Below are positions 37,902 to 51,516 of a DNA stretch of 64,000 nucleotides, one piece after another. The stretch's first letter is position 1, and each line of letters opens with the position of its first letter. This stretch comes from Burkholderia savannae (GTDB lineage Bacteria > Pseudomonadota > Gammaproteobacteria > Burkholderiales > Burkholderiaceae): assembly GCF_001524445.2 (NCBI RefSeq), contig NZ_CP013417.1, positions 2,604,001 through 2,668,000 of the forward strand, in the 5' to 3' direction. The notes beneath the pieces were generated by a model. That model made no database searches. It saw only the letters and a list, made by a program, of their open reading frames with translations, and was not told the origin of the DNA. The position numbers and the translations under genes are program-made.

Positions 37902-39863
37902 ATGCCCGCGTTGCCCAATCCCTCCCGCCGCCATGCCTTGAAGATCCTCGCCGGCGCGCCGATGCTGCCGCTTTCCGGCGTCGCGCTCCCCGCCCTGCTC
38001 ACCGGCTGCGGCGGCGACGAAGACGTCGCCGCCGCGCCGCCCGCCGCGAGCTTCGCGGCGGCCGCGTTCGCGTCGATGGCCGCGCCGACGCTCGCCAGCC
38101 CGGCCGCGATGGCGACGACGACGGTCGGCTCGACGCTGTCCGTCTCGTTCACCGACGGCACGTCGCGCGACTACAAGCTCGCGTACCGGCCGTTCTTCGT
38201 GACGGGCGACCAGGTGCCCGACGGCAAAGGCGGCACGACCCTCGCGGGCGGCTACTACGACATCGACAACCGGCCGATCGTCGATCGCTCGGCGCCGGGC
38301 CAGGCGCGCCAGTTCTACTCCGACTGCCCGGACGGCAGCTCGCTGCTCACGCTCAAGAACGCAAGCGTGCCGGGCGTGAAAGGCAACGCGGTGTTCGCCG
38401 TCGTGCAGTTCGAATACACGACGCGCGACCTGGCGAGCGCGTCGCAATACGGCCGGCTGCCGTCGCCGATCGCCGTGCTGACGCTCGACCAGGACCCGGC
38501 CACGGGCGCGCTCAAGCTCGTCAAGTATCACAACGTCGACACGTCGGCCGCGCACGGCCTGTGGATCACGTGCGGCGCGAGCCTGTCGCCGTGGAACACG
38601 CATCTGTCGAGCGAGGAGTACGAGCCGGACGCGACGAAGGCCGCGACCGACGCGCAGTTCAAGGCGTTCAGCAAGAACACGTTCGGCAGCGAGACGGCCG
38701 CGAACCCGTACCACTACGGCCACCTGCCCGAGATCACGGTGAACCCGGACGGCACGGGCTCGTTGCGCAAGCACTATTGCCTCGGTCGAATCTCGCACGA
38801 GCTCGTGCAGGTGATGCCGGACCAACGCACGGTGCTGATGGGCGACGACGCGACGAACGGCGGCCTCTTCATGTTCATCGCCGACAGCGCGGCCGATCTC
38901 TCGGCGGGCACGCTGTACGTCGCGAAGTGGACGCAGACCTCGTCGATTGGCCCGGGCTCGGCGACGCTCACGTGGATCAATCTCGGCCACGCGACGAGCG
39001 CGGAGATCGAGGCGCTCGCGAACCGGCTGACGGCGACCGACATCATGGACGTCGCGACGAAGGACCCGGGCGACGCGTCGTTTTCGAAGATCAACTTCAG
39101 CGGCACGTTCAACTGGGTCCGCATCAAGCCCGGCATGACGAAGGCCGCGGCGTTCCTCGAAACGCACCGCTTCGCCGCGTACGCGGGCGGCAGCATGGGC
39201 TTCACGAAGCTCGAAGGCACGACGGTCAACGCGAAGGACAAGGTGCTCTATACGGCGATGTCGTACATCCAGAAATCGATGGTTCGCGGCAACGCGGCCG
39301 CCGGGCCGGACATCGCGCTCGACCGCGCGATCAACGCGGGCGCCGTCTACGCGCTCAACATGCGCGGCGGGCAACGCGACACGTCGGGCGCGACGATCGC
39401 GAGCGAATGGGTGCCCGTCGACATGAGCGCGCCCGCGGCGCTCGTCGGCGAGGATCTCGCCGCGGCCGACGCGCTCGGCAACCTCGCGAATCCGGACAAG
39501 ATCGCGAATCCGGACAACCTGAAGTACTCGGAGAAGCTTCGCACGCTCTTTGTCGGCGAGGACTCGGGGATGCACGTGAACAACTTCCTGTGGGCGTACA
39601 ACGTCGACACGAAGCAACTCTCGCGCGTGCTGTCGTGCCCGGCGGGCGCCGAATCGACGGGCCTGCACGCGGTCGACGAGATCAACGGCTGGACGTACAT
39701 CATGAGCAACCTGCAGCACGCGGGCGATTGGGAATCGCCGCTGCACGACAAGGTGAAGGGCGTGCTCGATCCGCTCGTGCGCGCGAACTACAAGGACCGC
39801 TTCGGCGCGAGCGTCGGCTATCTGACGGCCGAGCCCGCCGCGATCCAGCTCAAGAAGGCGTGA
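37902..39863 (+). CDS. PhoX-like (DUF839) Tat-exported lipoprotein phosphatase
   Basis: The 653-residue protein begins with a twin-arginine motif SRRHALKILAG and a hydrophobic stretch ending LLTGC (Cys36), so folded export and lipidation are predicted. The remainder is the DUF839 beta-propeller of PhoX, a Ca/Fe-dependent alkaline phosphatase. Motifs such as GLWITCGASLSPWNTHLSSEEYEPD and FVGEDSGMHVNNFLWAYNVD are the conserved metal-site loops. Family members release phosphate from esters in the periplasm. No pho-type regulators are adjacent, and it is followed by a strong terminator. Confidence 0.88.
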   Translation: MPALPNPSRRHALKILAGAPMLPLSGVALPALLTGCGGDEDVAAAPPAASFAAAAFASMAAPTLASPAAMATTTVGSTLSVSFTDGTSRDYKLAYRPFFVTGDQVPDGKGGTTLAGGYYDIDNRPIVDRSAPGQARQFYSDCPDGSSLLTLKNASVPGVKGNAVFAVVQFEYTTRDLASASQYGRLPSPIAVLTLDQDPATGALKLVKYHNVDTSAAHGLWITCGASLSPWNTHLSSEEYEPDATKAATDAQFKAFSKNTFGSETAANPYHYGHLPEITVNPDGTGSLRKHYCLGRISHELVQVMPDQRTVLMGDDATNGGLFMFIADSAADLSAGTLYVAKWTQTSSIGPGSATLTWINLGHATSAEIEALANRLTATDIMDVATKDPGDASFSKINFSGTFNWVRIKPGMTKAAAFLETHRFAAYAGGSMGFTKLEGTTVNAKDKVLYTAMSYIQKSMVRGNAAAGPDIALDRAINAGAVYALNMRGGQRDTSGATIASEWVPVDMSAPAALVGEDLAAADALGNLANPDKIANPDNLKYSEKLRTLFVGEDSGMHVNNFLWAYNVDTKQLSRVLSCPAGAESTGLHAVDEINGWTYIMSNLQHAGDWESPLHDKVKGVLDPLVRANYKDRFGASVGYLTAEPAAIQLKKA

Positions 39864-39916
39864 CCCCGGATTCTCTTCGCCGTCACGGCTGATTCGCCGG
39901 CGCTCGATGCCGGGTT

Positions 39917-39950
39917 GGCGCGATGCCCTCGTGGCACCGCGCCTTTTTTT
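39917..39950 (+). terminator. Rho-independent terminator after the PhoX-like gene
   Basis: GGCGCGATGCC pairs with GGCACCGCGCC with one A-C mismatch, followed by seven T bases. It lies 54 bp after the stop codon. Confidence 0.85.
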
Positions 39951-40028
39951 ATGCGCGCTCGCCGCGTGCGGCGGCGCAGCTCGGCGCGAGAACGGCAAGG
40001 GAAGGCCGCGTCGGCATTGCTCGGCGTA

Positions 40029-40045
40029 ATCCCAATATTTGGGAT
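40029..40045. promoter_or_regulatory. 17-bp palindrome ATCCCAA-TAT-TTGGGAT
   Basis: The two 7-bp arms are perfect. It lies between the PhoX-like gene terminator and the larger hairpin, in a noncoding region, and could be a protein-binding site. No known consensus was recognised. Confidence 0.45.
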
Positions 40046-40069
40046 GCCCACCTGGACAGTGAACAGGCA

Positions 40070-40107
40070 AAAAAAAAAGCGCCACGGAGACCGTGGCGCT
40101 AAAAAAG
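40070..40107. terminator. Bidirectional terminator hairpin
   Basis: GCGCCACGG (40079-40087) and CCGTGGCGC (40091-40099) pair perfectly around AGA. An A run precedes and another A run follows, so it would terminate strongly leftward, where T runs result. It lies between two rightward genes, so an unannotated leftward transcript is possible. Confidence 0.75.
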
Positions 40108-40416
40108 TTCTAGCCATTCCGAGGGCCGTGCTAGAACCTGAGAGACTGCATCGAACGTCGTTCCCGACTAAACTAACGAAACAACGTTTCGAAATTTGGA
40201 GACATTTTTTCCGTTTCCGGGCGACAAGTCAAGCGAAAAATACATGCCGCCCACGCATTTTCGACTGTGCGCGACCCGACATTTCCCTAATAAACTCAGG
40301 GTAAGTGAGTAAGTATTGCGCATCGTGAAAGATTATCGCAAAACGCGCGCACTTTCCGGCATTCGTCTTACAATTGATAAAAATCTGAAATCAAGTTTCG
40401 AAAAAGAGAGATTTCC
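40108..40416. promoter_or_regulatory. Leader region of the IclR-type regulator gene with a short palindrome
   Basis: This AT-richer stretch contains CGAAAC-AAC-GTTTCG at 40177-40191, a candidate operator, and a TACAAT hexamer near 40370. No gene was recognised. Confidence 0.45.
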
Positions 40417-41244
40417 GTGACGACACGCTCCAACGCTCAGGCCATTTCCCGTGAACGGGAAGCCACTTCCGACGAAATCACGGCCCTCGCGCGCGGTTTG
40501 GCCGTTCTGCGCCGCATCGCCACCTCCGACGCCCCGGTCAGCAACCGGGAACTGGCAGAATTGACAGGCATCCCCAAGCCAACCGTATCGCGGATCACGG
40601 CGACGCTCGTGAACGCGGGCTTCCTGTTCCAGTTGCCCGACAGCGAGCGCTTCGTGCTGACCGCGTCGGTGCTCGAGCTCAGCAACGGCTTCCTGCGCAA
40701 CTTCGACATCCGCGCGCGCTCGCGGCCGTTCCTCGTCGAGCTCGCCGAAAAGACCTCGCTGTCCGTTCACCTCGCCGTGCGCGACCGCCTCGACATGGTC
40801 GCGATCGACGTGATCCGTCCGCGCTCGGCCGTGCTCGTCACGCGGCTCGAGACGGGCTCGCGGATGGACATCGCGCGCACGGCGGTCGGCCGCGCGTATC
40901 TCGCGGCGCTCGAGGACGACGCGCGCCGCGAGCTGATCGGCGCGCTGCAGGCCGCGGCGGGCGACGACTGGCCGTTCGTCGTGTCGAGGCTCAATTCCGC
41001 GCTCGCCGACATCGCGCAAAACGGCTACGCGATCGCGATCGGCGAATGGCGCGAGGAGCTGAATGCGATCGCGGCGGGCTTCGTCGCGCCGACCGGCCAG
41101 CGCTACGCGGTCAACTGCGGCGGCTCCGCGCACCAGTGCACGCCCGATTTCCTGCGCTCGGTCGCGGTGCCGGCGCTGCGCGAGTGCATTGCGAGGATCA
41201 CGCGCGAGATCGGCGGCTCCGCGTGGCCGAACCGCGCGCCCTGA
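40417..41244 (+). CDS. IclR-family transcriptional regulator
   Basis: The 275-residue protein has an N-terminal winged helix (about 22-85, with VSNRELAELTGIPKPTVSRITATLVNAGFL). The IclR effector domain follows (about 100-265, with NCGGSAHQ near its pocket). Family members sense small organic acids and control catabolic or efflux operons. It lies 461 bp upstream of the mdtABC-type pump on the same strand and may regulate it, though many IclR proteins act on distant genes. Confidence 0.93.
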   Translation: MTTRSNAQAISREREATSDEITALARGLAVLRRIATSDAPVSNRELAELTGIPKPTVSRITATLVNAGFLFQLPDSERFVLTASVLELSNGFLRNFDIRARSRPFLVELAEKTSLSVHLAVRDRLDMVAIDVIRPRSAVLVTRLETGSRMDIARTAVGRAYLAALEDDARRELIGALQAAAGDDWPFVVSRLNSALADIAQNGYAIAIGEWREELNAIAAGFVAPTGQRYAVNCGGSAHQCTPDFLRSVAVPALRECIARITREIGGSAWPNRAP

Positions 41245-41705
41245 CGCGCGGCCCTTGGCGCGCGTCCTTGCATGCCCTGACACGCCCTGCCCGCCCTTGC
41301 GCGCGCGGTGTGCGCCGGCGGCGCATACCGCGTCCGATGCGGCGAACGGCCGCCTTCGCCTTCGCCTTCGCCCTTCGCCCTTCGCCCTTCGCCGGCCGCC
41401 CGCAGCCCGCAGCCCGATCCGCCCCGACAACACCCCGCCCCGCCCGATCTGCAACCGCAGCATCTTGCGCGTCATCGCGACACCGTCATCATCCGTTCAT
41501 CTGTAACGACCGTAATTCGCTGAAAGATAGGGCGCTGGACTGTAACCGTCATGGGGACGTAGCATCATGCAACCCCGCGCCCAAACGGCGCGCCCCGCTC
41601 TTTTGCGTCGCGACCGGGCCGCAGTCGGCCCGCGCCGCGCCGCCCGCGAACGCGGCCCGCCCGCGCCTGCCGTAAGCGCTGCACGCCGACTTCCAGATCG
41701 AACCG
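41245..41705. other. Intergenic region upstream of the RND pump
   Basis: No gene was recognised. The heptamer CTGTAAC occurs twice in direct orientation at 41501 and 41540 in an AT-richer patch that probably holds the pump promoter. Confidence 0.45.
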
Positions 41706-43034
41706 ATGGACAATCAAGAAAAGCCCACGCCCCGCTCTCCCGCCCACCCGCCGTCGGGCCCCGAAGCCCCTCGCCCGCGCCGCAAGCTGATCGCGTTCTG
41801 CGCGATCGCGGCCGTCGTGGCCGGCGGCCTGCTGTGGTGGCATCCGTGGAAGAGCGGCGGCGACTCGACCGCCGCGAGCCAGCAAAGCGGCGCGCGCAAG
41901 CGCGGCGGGCCGGCCGCGCTCGCGAACCTGCCGCAGCCCGTCCAGGTCGCGACCGCGGCGCGCGGCGAGATGCCGATCGTCCTCAATTCGCTCGGCACCG
42001 TCACGCCGCTCGCGAACGTGACCGTGCGGACCCAGCTGTCCGGCTACCTGCAGTCGGTGTCGTTCCAGGAAGGCCAGATCGTCAAGAAAGGCGACGTGCT
42101 CGCGCAAGTCGATCCGCGCCCGTACGAGATCTCGCTCGCGAACGCGCAGGGCGCGCTCGCGCGCGACGAGGCGCTCCTCGCGACCGCGCGCCTCGACCTG
42201 AAGCGCTACCAGACGCTCGTCGCTCAAGACTCGATCGCGAAGCAGACGGCCGACACGCAGGCGTCGCTCGTCAAGCAATACGAAGGCACCGTGCAGATCG
42301 ACCGCGCGGCGATCGATTCCGCGAAGCTCAACCTCACGTACGCGCGGATCACGGCGCCCGTGTCGGGCCGCGTCGGCCTGCGCCAGGTCGATCCGGGCAA
42401 CTACGTGACGCCGTCGGACACGAACGGCATCGTCGTCATCACGCAGCTGCAGCCGATGAGCGTCATCTTCACGACCTCGGAAGACAACCTGCCCGCTATC
42501 CTCAAGCAGGTGAGCGCCGGCAACAAGCTGTCGATCACCGCGTACAACCGCAACAACACGTCGCCGCTCGAAACCGGCATGCTCGACACGCTCGACAACC
42601 AGATCGACACGACCACCGGCACCGTGAAGCTGCGTGCGTCGTTCGAGAACAAGAACAACCTGCTGTTCCCGAATCAGTTCGTCAACACGCGCCTTCTCGT
42701 CGACACGATGCGCGACGCGACGATCGTGCCGACGTCGGCCGTGCTCACCGGCTCGATCGGCCAGTTCGTCTATGTCGTGAAGCCGGACAACACCGTGACC
42801 GTGCGCAAGGTGAAGCCCGGCCCCGTCGACGGCGAGCGCACGAGCATCGTCGACGGGCTCGCGGCCGGCGAGCGCGTCGTGACGGACGGCTCCGACCGGC
42901 TGCGCGAGGGCTCGGCGATCACGGTCCCGGCCGAGCAGCCGAAGCAGGCGTCGGGCGCGAAAGGCGCATCGGCCGCGTCCGGCGCGCACGGCGGGCATCG
43001 CCGCCGCGGCGCGTCGCAGGCACAATCGCAATGA
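41706..43034 (+). CDS. mdtA: RND efflux periplasmic adaptor MdtA
   Basis: The 442-residue protein has an N-terminal membrane anchor (about residues 27-45), a lipoyl/hairpin region (GTVTPLANVTVRTQLSGYLQSVSFQEGQIVKKGDVLAQVDPRPYE) and a beta-barrel with GRVGLRQVDPGNYV. It ends in a Lys/Ala/Gly-rich tail. It links the inner-membrane pumps to an outer-membrane channel. It sits 13 bp before mdtB. No tolC-like gene follows in this window, so the channel is encoded elsewhere. Confidence 0.93.
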   Translation: MDNQEKPTPRSPAHPPSGPEAPRPRRKLIAFCAIAAVVAGGLLWWHPWKSGGDSTAASQQSGARKRGGPAALANLPQPVQVATAARGEMPIVLNSLGTVTPLANVTVRTQLSGYLQSVSFQEGQIVKKGDVLAQVDPRPYEISLANAQGALARDEALLATARLDLKRYQTLVAQDSIAKQTADTQASLVKQYEGTVQIDRAAIDSAKLNLTYARITAPVSGRVGLRQVDPGNYVTPSDTNGIVVITQLQPMSVIFTTSEDNLPAILKQVSAGNKLSITAYNRNNTSPLETGMLDTLDNQIDTTTGTVKLRASFENKNNLLFPNQFVNTRLLVDTMRDATIVPTSAVLTGSIGQFVYVVKPDNTVTVRKVKPGPVDGERTSIVDGLAAGERVVTDGSDRLREGSAITVPAEQPKQASGAKGASAASGAHGGHRRRGASQAQSQ

Positions 43035-43047
43035 CGCCGGCTGACCG

Positions 43048-46000
43048 ATGAACCCGTCCCGCGTCTTCATTCTTCGCCCGGTCGGCACCGCGCTGCTGAT
43101 GGCGGCGATCATGCTCGCCGGTCTCGTCGCGCTGCGCTTCCTGCCGCTCGCGGCGCTCCCCGAGGTCGACTATCCGACGATCCAGGTCCAGACCTTCTAT
43201 CCGGGCGCGAGCCCCGAGGTGATGACCTCGTCCGTCACCGCGCCGCTCGAGCGGCAGTTCGGGCAGATGCCGTCGCTCAACCAGATGTCGTCGCAAAGCT
43301 CGGCGGGCGCGTCGGTGATCACGCTGCAGTTCAGCCTCGACCTGCCGCTCGACATCGCCGAGCAGGAAGTGCAGGCCGCCATCAACGCGGCCGGCAACCT
43401 GTTGCCGTCGGACCTGCCCGCGCCGCCCATCTACGCGAAGGTCAATCCGGCCGACGCGCCCGTCATCACGCTCGCCGTCACGTCGAAGACGCTGCCGCTC
43501 ACGCAGGTGCAGGATCTCGCCGACACGCGGCTCGCGATGAAGATCTCGCAGGTGTCGGGCGTCGGCCTCGTCAGCCTGTCGGGCGGCAACCGGCCGGCCG
43601 TGCGGATTCAGGCGAACCCGCTCGCGCTCGCGTCGTACGGCCTGAACCTCGACGACCTGCGCACGACCATCTCGAACCTGAACGTCAACACGCCGAAGGG
43701 CAACTTCGACGGCCCGACGCGCGCGTACACGATCAACGCGAACGACCAGCTGACGAGCGCCGACCAGTACAACGACGCCGTCGTCGCGTACAAGAACGGC
43801 CGGCCCGTGATGCTGACCGACGTCGCGAAAGTCGTCGCCGGCTCGGAGAACACGAAGCTCGGCGCGTGGGTCGATTCCGAGCCCGCGATCATCCTGAACG
43901 TGCAGCGGCAGCCGGGCGCGAACGTGATCCAGACGGTCGACAACATCAAGGCGATCCTGCCGAAGCTGCAGGAATCGCTGCCCGCCGCGCTCGACGTGCA
44001 GATCGTCACCGACCGCACGACGATGATCCGCGCCGCCGTGCGCGACGTGCAGTTCGAGCTCGCACTCGCGGTCGTGCTCGTCGTGCTGGTGATGTACCTG
44101 TTCCTCGCGAACGTCTACGCGACGATCATCCCGAGCCTGTCGGTGCCGCTGTCGCTGATCGGCACGCTCGCGGTGATGTACCTGTCGGGCTTCTCGCTGA
44201 ACAACCTGTCGCTGATGGCGCTCACGATCGCCACGGGCTTCGTCGTCGACGACGCGATCGTGATGATCGAGAACATCGCGCGCTACGTCGAGGAAGGCGA
44301 TTCGGCGCTCGAAGCGGCGCTGAAGGGCTCGAAGCAGATCGGCTTCACGATCATCTCGCTGACGGTGTCGCTCATCGCCGTGCTGATTCCGCTGCTCTTC
44401 ATGGGCGACGTCGTCGGGCGCCTCTTTCACGAGTTCGCGATCACGCTCGCGGTGACGATCGTGATCTCGGCCGTCGTGTCGCTCACGCTCGTGCCGATGA
44501 TGTGCGCGAAGCTCCTGCGCCACACGCCGCCGCCCGAGAGCCACCGCTTCGAGGCGAAGGTGCACGCGCTGATCGACCGCGTGATCGCGCGCTACGGCGT
44601 CGCGCTGCAGTGGGTGCTGAACCGGCAGCGCTCCACGCTCGTCGTCGCGGTGCTGACGCTCGCGCTCACCGCCCTCCTCTACGTCGTGATTCCGAAGGGC
44701 TTCTTCCCGACGCAGGACACGGGCGTGATCCAGGCGATCACGCAGGCGCCGCAGGCGGTGTCGTACGGCGCGATGGCCGAGCGCCAGCAGGCGCTCGCCG
44801 CCGAGATCCTGAAGAACCCGGACGTCGTGAGCCTCACGTCGTTCATCGGCGTCGACGGCTCGAACATCACGCTCAACAGCGGCCGCATGCTGATCAACCT
44901 GAAGCCGCGCGACGAGCGCAGCGAATCGGCGAGCGACGTGATCCGCTCGCTGCAGCAGCAGGTGGCGAACGTCACGGGCATTTCGCTCTACATGCAGCCG
45001 GTGCAGGATCTGACGATCGATTCGACGGTGAGCCCGACGCAGTATCAGTTCATGCTGACGAGCCCGAATGCGGAAGAGTTCGCGACCTGGGTGCCGAAGC
45101 TCGTCGAGCGGCTGAAGAAGGAGCCGTCGCTCGCCGACGTCGCGACCGATCTGCAAAACAGCGGCAAATCGGTCTACATCGAGATCGACCGCGCGAACGC
45201 CGCGCGCTTCGGGATCACGCCCGCGACCGTCGACAACGCGCTCTACGACGCGTACGGCCAGCGAATCGTGTCGACGATCTTCACGCAGTCGAACCAGTAC
45301 CGCGTGATCCTCGAATCCGAGCCGCAGATGCAGCACTACACCGATTCGCTCAACGGCATCTACCTGCCGTCGGCGGGCGGCGGGCAGGTGCCGCTCGCTT
45401 CGATCGCGACGTTCCACGAGCGGCCGGCGCCGCTTCTCGTGTCGCACCTGTCGCAGTTCCCGGCGACGACGATCTCGTTCAACCTCGCTCAGGGCGCGTC
45501 GCTCGGCGAGGCGGTCAAGGCGATCGAGGCGGCCGAGCGCGAGCTCGGGCTGCCCGCGTCGTTCCAGACGCGCTTCCAGGGCGCGGCGCTCGCGTTCCAG
45601 GCGTCGCTGTCGAACCAGCTGTTCCTGATCCTCGCCGCGATCATCACGATGTACATCGTGCTCGGCGTGCTGTACGAGAGCTACATCCATCCGATCACGA
45701 TCCTGTCGACGCTGCCGTCGGCGGGCGTCGGCGCGCTGCTCGCGCTGATGATCACCGGCCACGACCTCGACATCATCGGGATCATCGGCATCGTGCTCTT
45801 GATCGGCATCGTGAAGAAGAACGCGATCATGATGATCGACTTCGCGCTCGAGGCGGAGCGCGTCGAGGGCAAGCCGCCGCGCGAGGCGATCTACCAGGCG
45901 TGCCTGTTGCGCTTTCGGCCGATCCTGATGACCACGCTCGCGGCGCTCCTCGGCGCGGTGCCGCTCATCGTCGGCTCCGGCGCGGGCTCCGAGCTGCGCC

Positions 46001-46158
46001 AGCCGCTCGGGATCGCGATCGCGGGCGGGCTCATCGTGTCGCAAGTGCTCACGCTCTTCACGACGCCCGTGATCTACCTCGGCTTCGACGCGCTCGCGCG
46101 CCGCATCCGCGGCTTCTTCGATCGCTCCGGCCCGGCGGCCGCGCATCCGGACGCGTAA
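43048..46158 (+). CDS. mdtB: RND efflux transporter MdtB
   Basis: The 1036-residue protein is a full-length HAE1-type RND pump. It shows the duplicated 12-TM plan with large periplasmic loops, the AEV-start [30 protein letters not shown] and the proton-relay helix with [34 protein letters not shown] is the second repeat's conserved segment. MdtB works with MdtC as a hetero-trimer to export bile salts and novobiocin-like compounds in E. coli. Its stop is directly followed by the mdtC start. Confidence 0.95.
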   Translation: MNPSRVFILRPVGTALLMAAIMLAGLVALRFLPLAALPEVDYPTIQVQTFYPGASPEVMTSSVTAPLERQFGQMPSLNQMSSQSSAGASVITLQFSLDLPLDIAEQEVQAAINAAGNLLPSDLPAPPIYAKVNPADAPVITLAVTSKTLPLTQVQDLADTRLAMKISQVSGVGLVSLSGGNRPAVRIQANPLALASYGLNLDDLRTTISNLNVNTPKGNFDGPTRAYTINANDQLTSADQYNDAVVAYKNGRPVMLTDVAKVVAGSENTKLGAWVDSEPAIILNVQRQPGANVIQTVDNIKAILPKLQESLPAALDVQIVTDRTTMIRAAVRDVQFELALAVVLVVLVMYLFLANVYATIIPSLSVPLSLIGTLAVMYLSGFSLNNLSLMALTIATGFVVDDAIVMIENIARYVEEGDSALEAALKGSKQIGFTIISLTVSLIAVLIPLLFMGDVVGRLFHEFAITLAVTIVISAVVSLTLVPMMCAKLLRHTPPPESHRFEAKVHALIDRVIARYGVALQWVLNRQRSTLVVAVLTLALTALLYVVIPKGFFPTQDTGVIQAITQAPQAVSYGAMAERQQALAAEILKNPDVVSLTSFIGVDGSNITLNSGRMLINLKPRDERSESASDVIRSLQQQVANVTGISLYMQPVQDLTIDSTVSPTQYQFMLTSPNAEEFATWVPKLVERLKKEPSLADVATDLQNSGKSVYIEIDRANAARFGITPATVDNALYDAYGQRIVSTIFTQSNQYRVILESEPQMQHYTDSLNGIYLPSAGGGQVPLASIATFHERPAPLLVSHLSQFPATTISFNLAQGASLGEAVKAIEAAERELGLPASFQTRFQGAALAFQASLSNQLFLILAAIITMYIVLGVLYESYIHPITILSTLPSAGVGALLALMITGHDLDIIGIIGIVLLIGIVKKNAIMMIDFALEAERVEGKPPREAIYQACLLRFRPILMTTLAALLGAVPLIVGSGAGSELRQPLGIAIAGGLIVSQVLTLFTTPVIYLGFDALARRIRGFFDRSGPAAAHPDA

Positions 46159-49461
<3,303 letters not shown>

Positions 49462-50128
49462 CGCGCCGAGCGCGCGCGATGCGAGCCGCGCCGGTCGGCC
49501 GGCTTCGGCTGCGCGTCGCACGCATGTCGCACGCATGTCGCACGCATGTCGCACGCATGTCGCACGCATGTCGCACGCATGTCGCACGCATGTCGCACGC
49601 ATGTCGCACGCATGTCGCACGCATGTCGCACGCGGACGGCGCGCGCCGGGCGCGCGGGCCGTCCGCGTCGCCGCCACTCGCAAACTGGGCGATCCCGGAC
49701 GGGCCGTCCCGGACGGGAGTCCCGAACGGGCCGCCCCATTCTGGCCGTCTCGCCCGGCCCGAACCGCACCGGGCGCGCCGCCCGCCGGCGCATCGCCCGA
49801 TGCGCGATCGCAGGCGACGCCGCGATGTCACAAATGCTTACGCCTGATACGAAGCCCTTCGCCTATTCATAAATGAGCGGGCCCCGCGCGCGGCGGCAGC
49901 ACCATCGCGCCGGCGCGCCGCCCGCGCACGCCGCCCGCAGTCGCGATCGGCCGGACCGGAGCGCGCGCGCCGCCATGTGCGCCAGCCCGCCGTCGCACGT
50001 CGGCGCTTGATCCGAATCTCGTTTCGGCGCCACCGATCGGACGCGAATTCGGCATACACTTGTACGTTCGTCGTCAGTCCCTCGTTCAGAGGGCGCCATT
50101 GACGCAACGCCATGCAAGGAGTGGTTTC
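49462..50128. other. Intergenic region with 11-bp array
   Basis: This 667-bp region lies between mdtC and the NAD(P)-binding protein gene. The array occupies 49517-49626. Downstream, CGGGACGG/CCCGAACGG-type motifs recur around 49690-49735. No gene was recognised. Confidence 0.5.
49517..49626. repeat. 11-bp tandem repeat, 10 perfect units
   Basis: CGCACGCATGT is repeated exactly ten times. With period 11 every frame on each strand reads an 11-residue peptide repeat, but no start region or domain supports translation. It begins 56 bp after the mdtC stop and is a strong VNTR candidate. Confidence 0.97.
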
Positions 50129-50758
50129 ATGTCGATGAAGGTACTGCTGATTGGCGCGTCCGGCCGCACGGGCCGCGCGCTCGCGGACCTGCTGCTCAAG
50201 CAGCAGGATTTCGAGGTCACGGCGCTGGTGCGCCGGCCGGATTTCGCGCTGCCGGGCGCGAAAGTCGTCGTCGCCGATCTGACGGCGGACTTCTCGTCCG
50301 CATTCAACGGAATCACGCACGCGATCTACGCGGCGGGCTCCGCCGAATCCGAAGGCGCGGCCGAAGAGGAGCAGGTCGACCGCGACGCGGTTGCGCGCGC
50401 AGCCGAATACGCGAAGGCGCACAACGTGCAGAAGCTCGTCGTGATCAGCTCGCTCTCCGCATACTGGCCGGAGCGCAGCCCCGAGTTCCTGCGCCACTAT
50501 TCGCAGATGAAGCGCGAAGGCGACGACCGCGTGATCGCATCGGGCATCGACTACGTGATCCTGCGGCCGGGTCCGCTGTCCGACGATCCGGGCGTCGGCA
50601 AGATCGCGCTCACCGAGGATCGCCTCGACGACTCAGCGCCCGTCGCGCGACAGGACGTCGCATGGGCGGCGATCGAGGCGATCAAGCTCGGCATCTCGAA
50701 GAAGACGATCGGCTTCGTCGGCGGCGGCGTGCCGATCGAGCAGGCGCTGCGCGCCTGA
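50129..50758 (+). CDS. NAD(P)-binding atypical short-chain reductase (YwnB/NmrA-like)
   Basis: The 209-residue protein has the nucleotide motif GASGRTG (9-15) and the segment KLVVISSLSAYWPERSPEFL. The YVILRPGPLSDDPGVGKIAL stretch is typical of the NmrA-like/YhfK group. It is a likely NAD(P)H-dependent reductase or redox sensor of unknown substrate. The start was set at the ATG preceded by AAGGAG at 50116-50121; 23 upstream in-frame codons were rejected. It is a distant paralogue of the oxidoreductase at 35606-36247. Confidence 0.9.
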   Translation: MSMKVLLIGASGRTGRALADLLLKQQDFEVTALVRRPDFALPGAKVVVADLTADFSSAFNGITHAIYAAGSAESEGAAEEEQVDRDAVARAAEYAKAHNVQKLVVISSLSAYWPERSPEFLRHYSQMKREGDDRVIASGIDYVILRPGPLSDDPGVGKIALTEDRLDDSAPVARQDVAWAAIEAIKLGISKKTIGFVGGGVPIEQALRA

Positions 50759-50791
50759 ACGAACGAGCCGGGGCGCGCAGCGCGCCGGCCG

Positions 50792-50869
50792 GCCTCCGCT
50801 GCCGGCCTCAGTTGCCGGCACCCGCTGCCGGCCTCAACTGCCAGCCTCAACTGCCAGCCTCAACTGCCG
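50792..50869. repeat. 13-bp tandem repeat, 6 units
   Basis: Units of the form GCCTCAACTGCCA start at 50792, 50805, 50818, 50831, 50844 and 50857. The last three are nearly identical, the first three more diverged. The array begins 34 bp after the preceding stop codon. Confidence 0.9.
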
Positions 50870-50967
50870 GCATCGCGCCCGGCATGCTTCGCGCTCCGCG
50901 CGATGGGCAGCCCTCCTGACACGGCGCCGCCCCCGCCTTGGCCCGCCTCACGCGGCCGCCGCCCACG

Positions 50968-51516
50968 TCACGGCTGCTTGTGCGACGCCACCCACGCCTT
51001 CACCGCGTTCAGCGTGTTCTCGACGTGCTTGTCGGGCGACAGGCTCGTGTACTCGTAGAGGATCTTCCCTTCCGGCGAAATCACGTACGACACGCGGTTC
51101 GCCTTCGAAATCGCCGGCAGCTTCGCGTCGTACTCGCGGATGATCTTCGCATCCGGATCGGCGGCGACCGGGAACTTGCTGCGGCACTCGCTGACCGAAA
51201 ACTTCGTCAGCGTCTCGATGTCGTCCGCCGAGACGCCGATCACCGTCGCGCCATACTGTTTGTAAGCATCGACCGCGTCGGCGAACGCGTGCGCCTCGAT
51301 CGTGCAGCCGGTCGTGAACGCGGCCGGATAGAAGTACAGCACGACGGGGCCCTTCTTCAGCGCGTCGGCGAGCGAGTACGTGTAAGTCTTGCCGCCGAGC
51401 GACGCCTGCGCGCTGAAGTCGGGCGCCGCATCGCCGACCTTCAGCACCGCATGGGCCGCGACCGTGTACAGCGCGAAGAGCGCGGCCGCCGCGCCCGATG
51501 CCAGTTTTCGATTCAT
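50968..51516 (-). CDS. Exported peroxiredoxin (Bcp/AhpC-TSA family)
   Basis: The 182-residue protein has a signal peptide (to about residue 23, AAHA). The thioredoxin-fold peroxiredoxin domain follows, with peroxidatic Cys71 in FTTGCTIEA and a probable resolving Cys111 in SVSECRSKF. It reduces peroxides, here probably in the periplasm. Bcp-type proteins are usually cytoplasmic, so export is notable. It diverges from the PAS/GGDEF/EAL gene. Confidence 0.92.
   Translation of the reverse strand: MNRKLASGAAAALFALYTVAAHAVLKVGDAAPDFSAQASLGGKTYTYSLADALKKGPVVLYFYPAAFTTGCTIEAHAFADAVDAYKQYGATVIGVSADDIETLTKFSVSECRSKFPVAADPDAKIIREYDAKLPAISKANRVSYVISPEGKILYEYTSLSPDKHVENTLNAVKAWVASHKQP

Noticed and set aside
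49517..49626. CRISPR array or leader
   Set aside because: The units are 11 bp with no spacers and no cas genes nearby; this is a simple tandem repeat.
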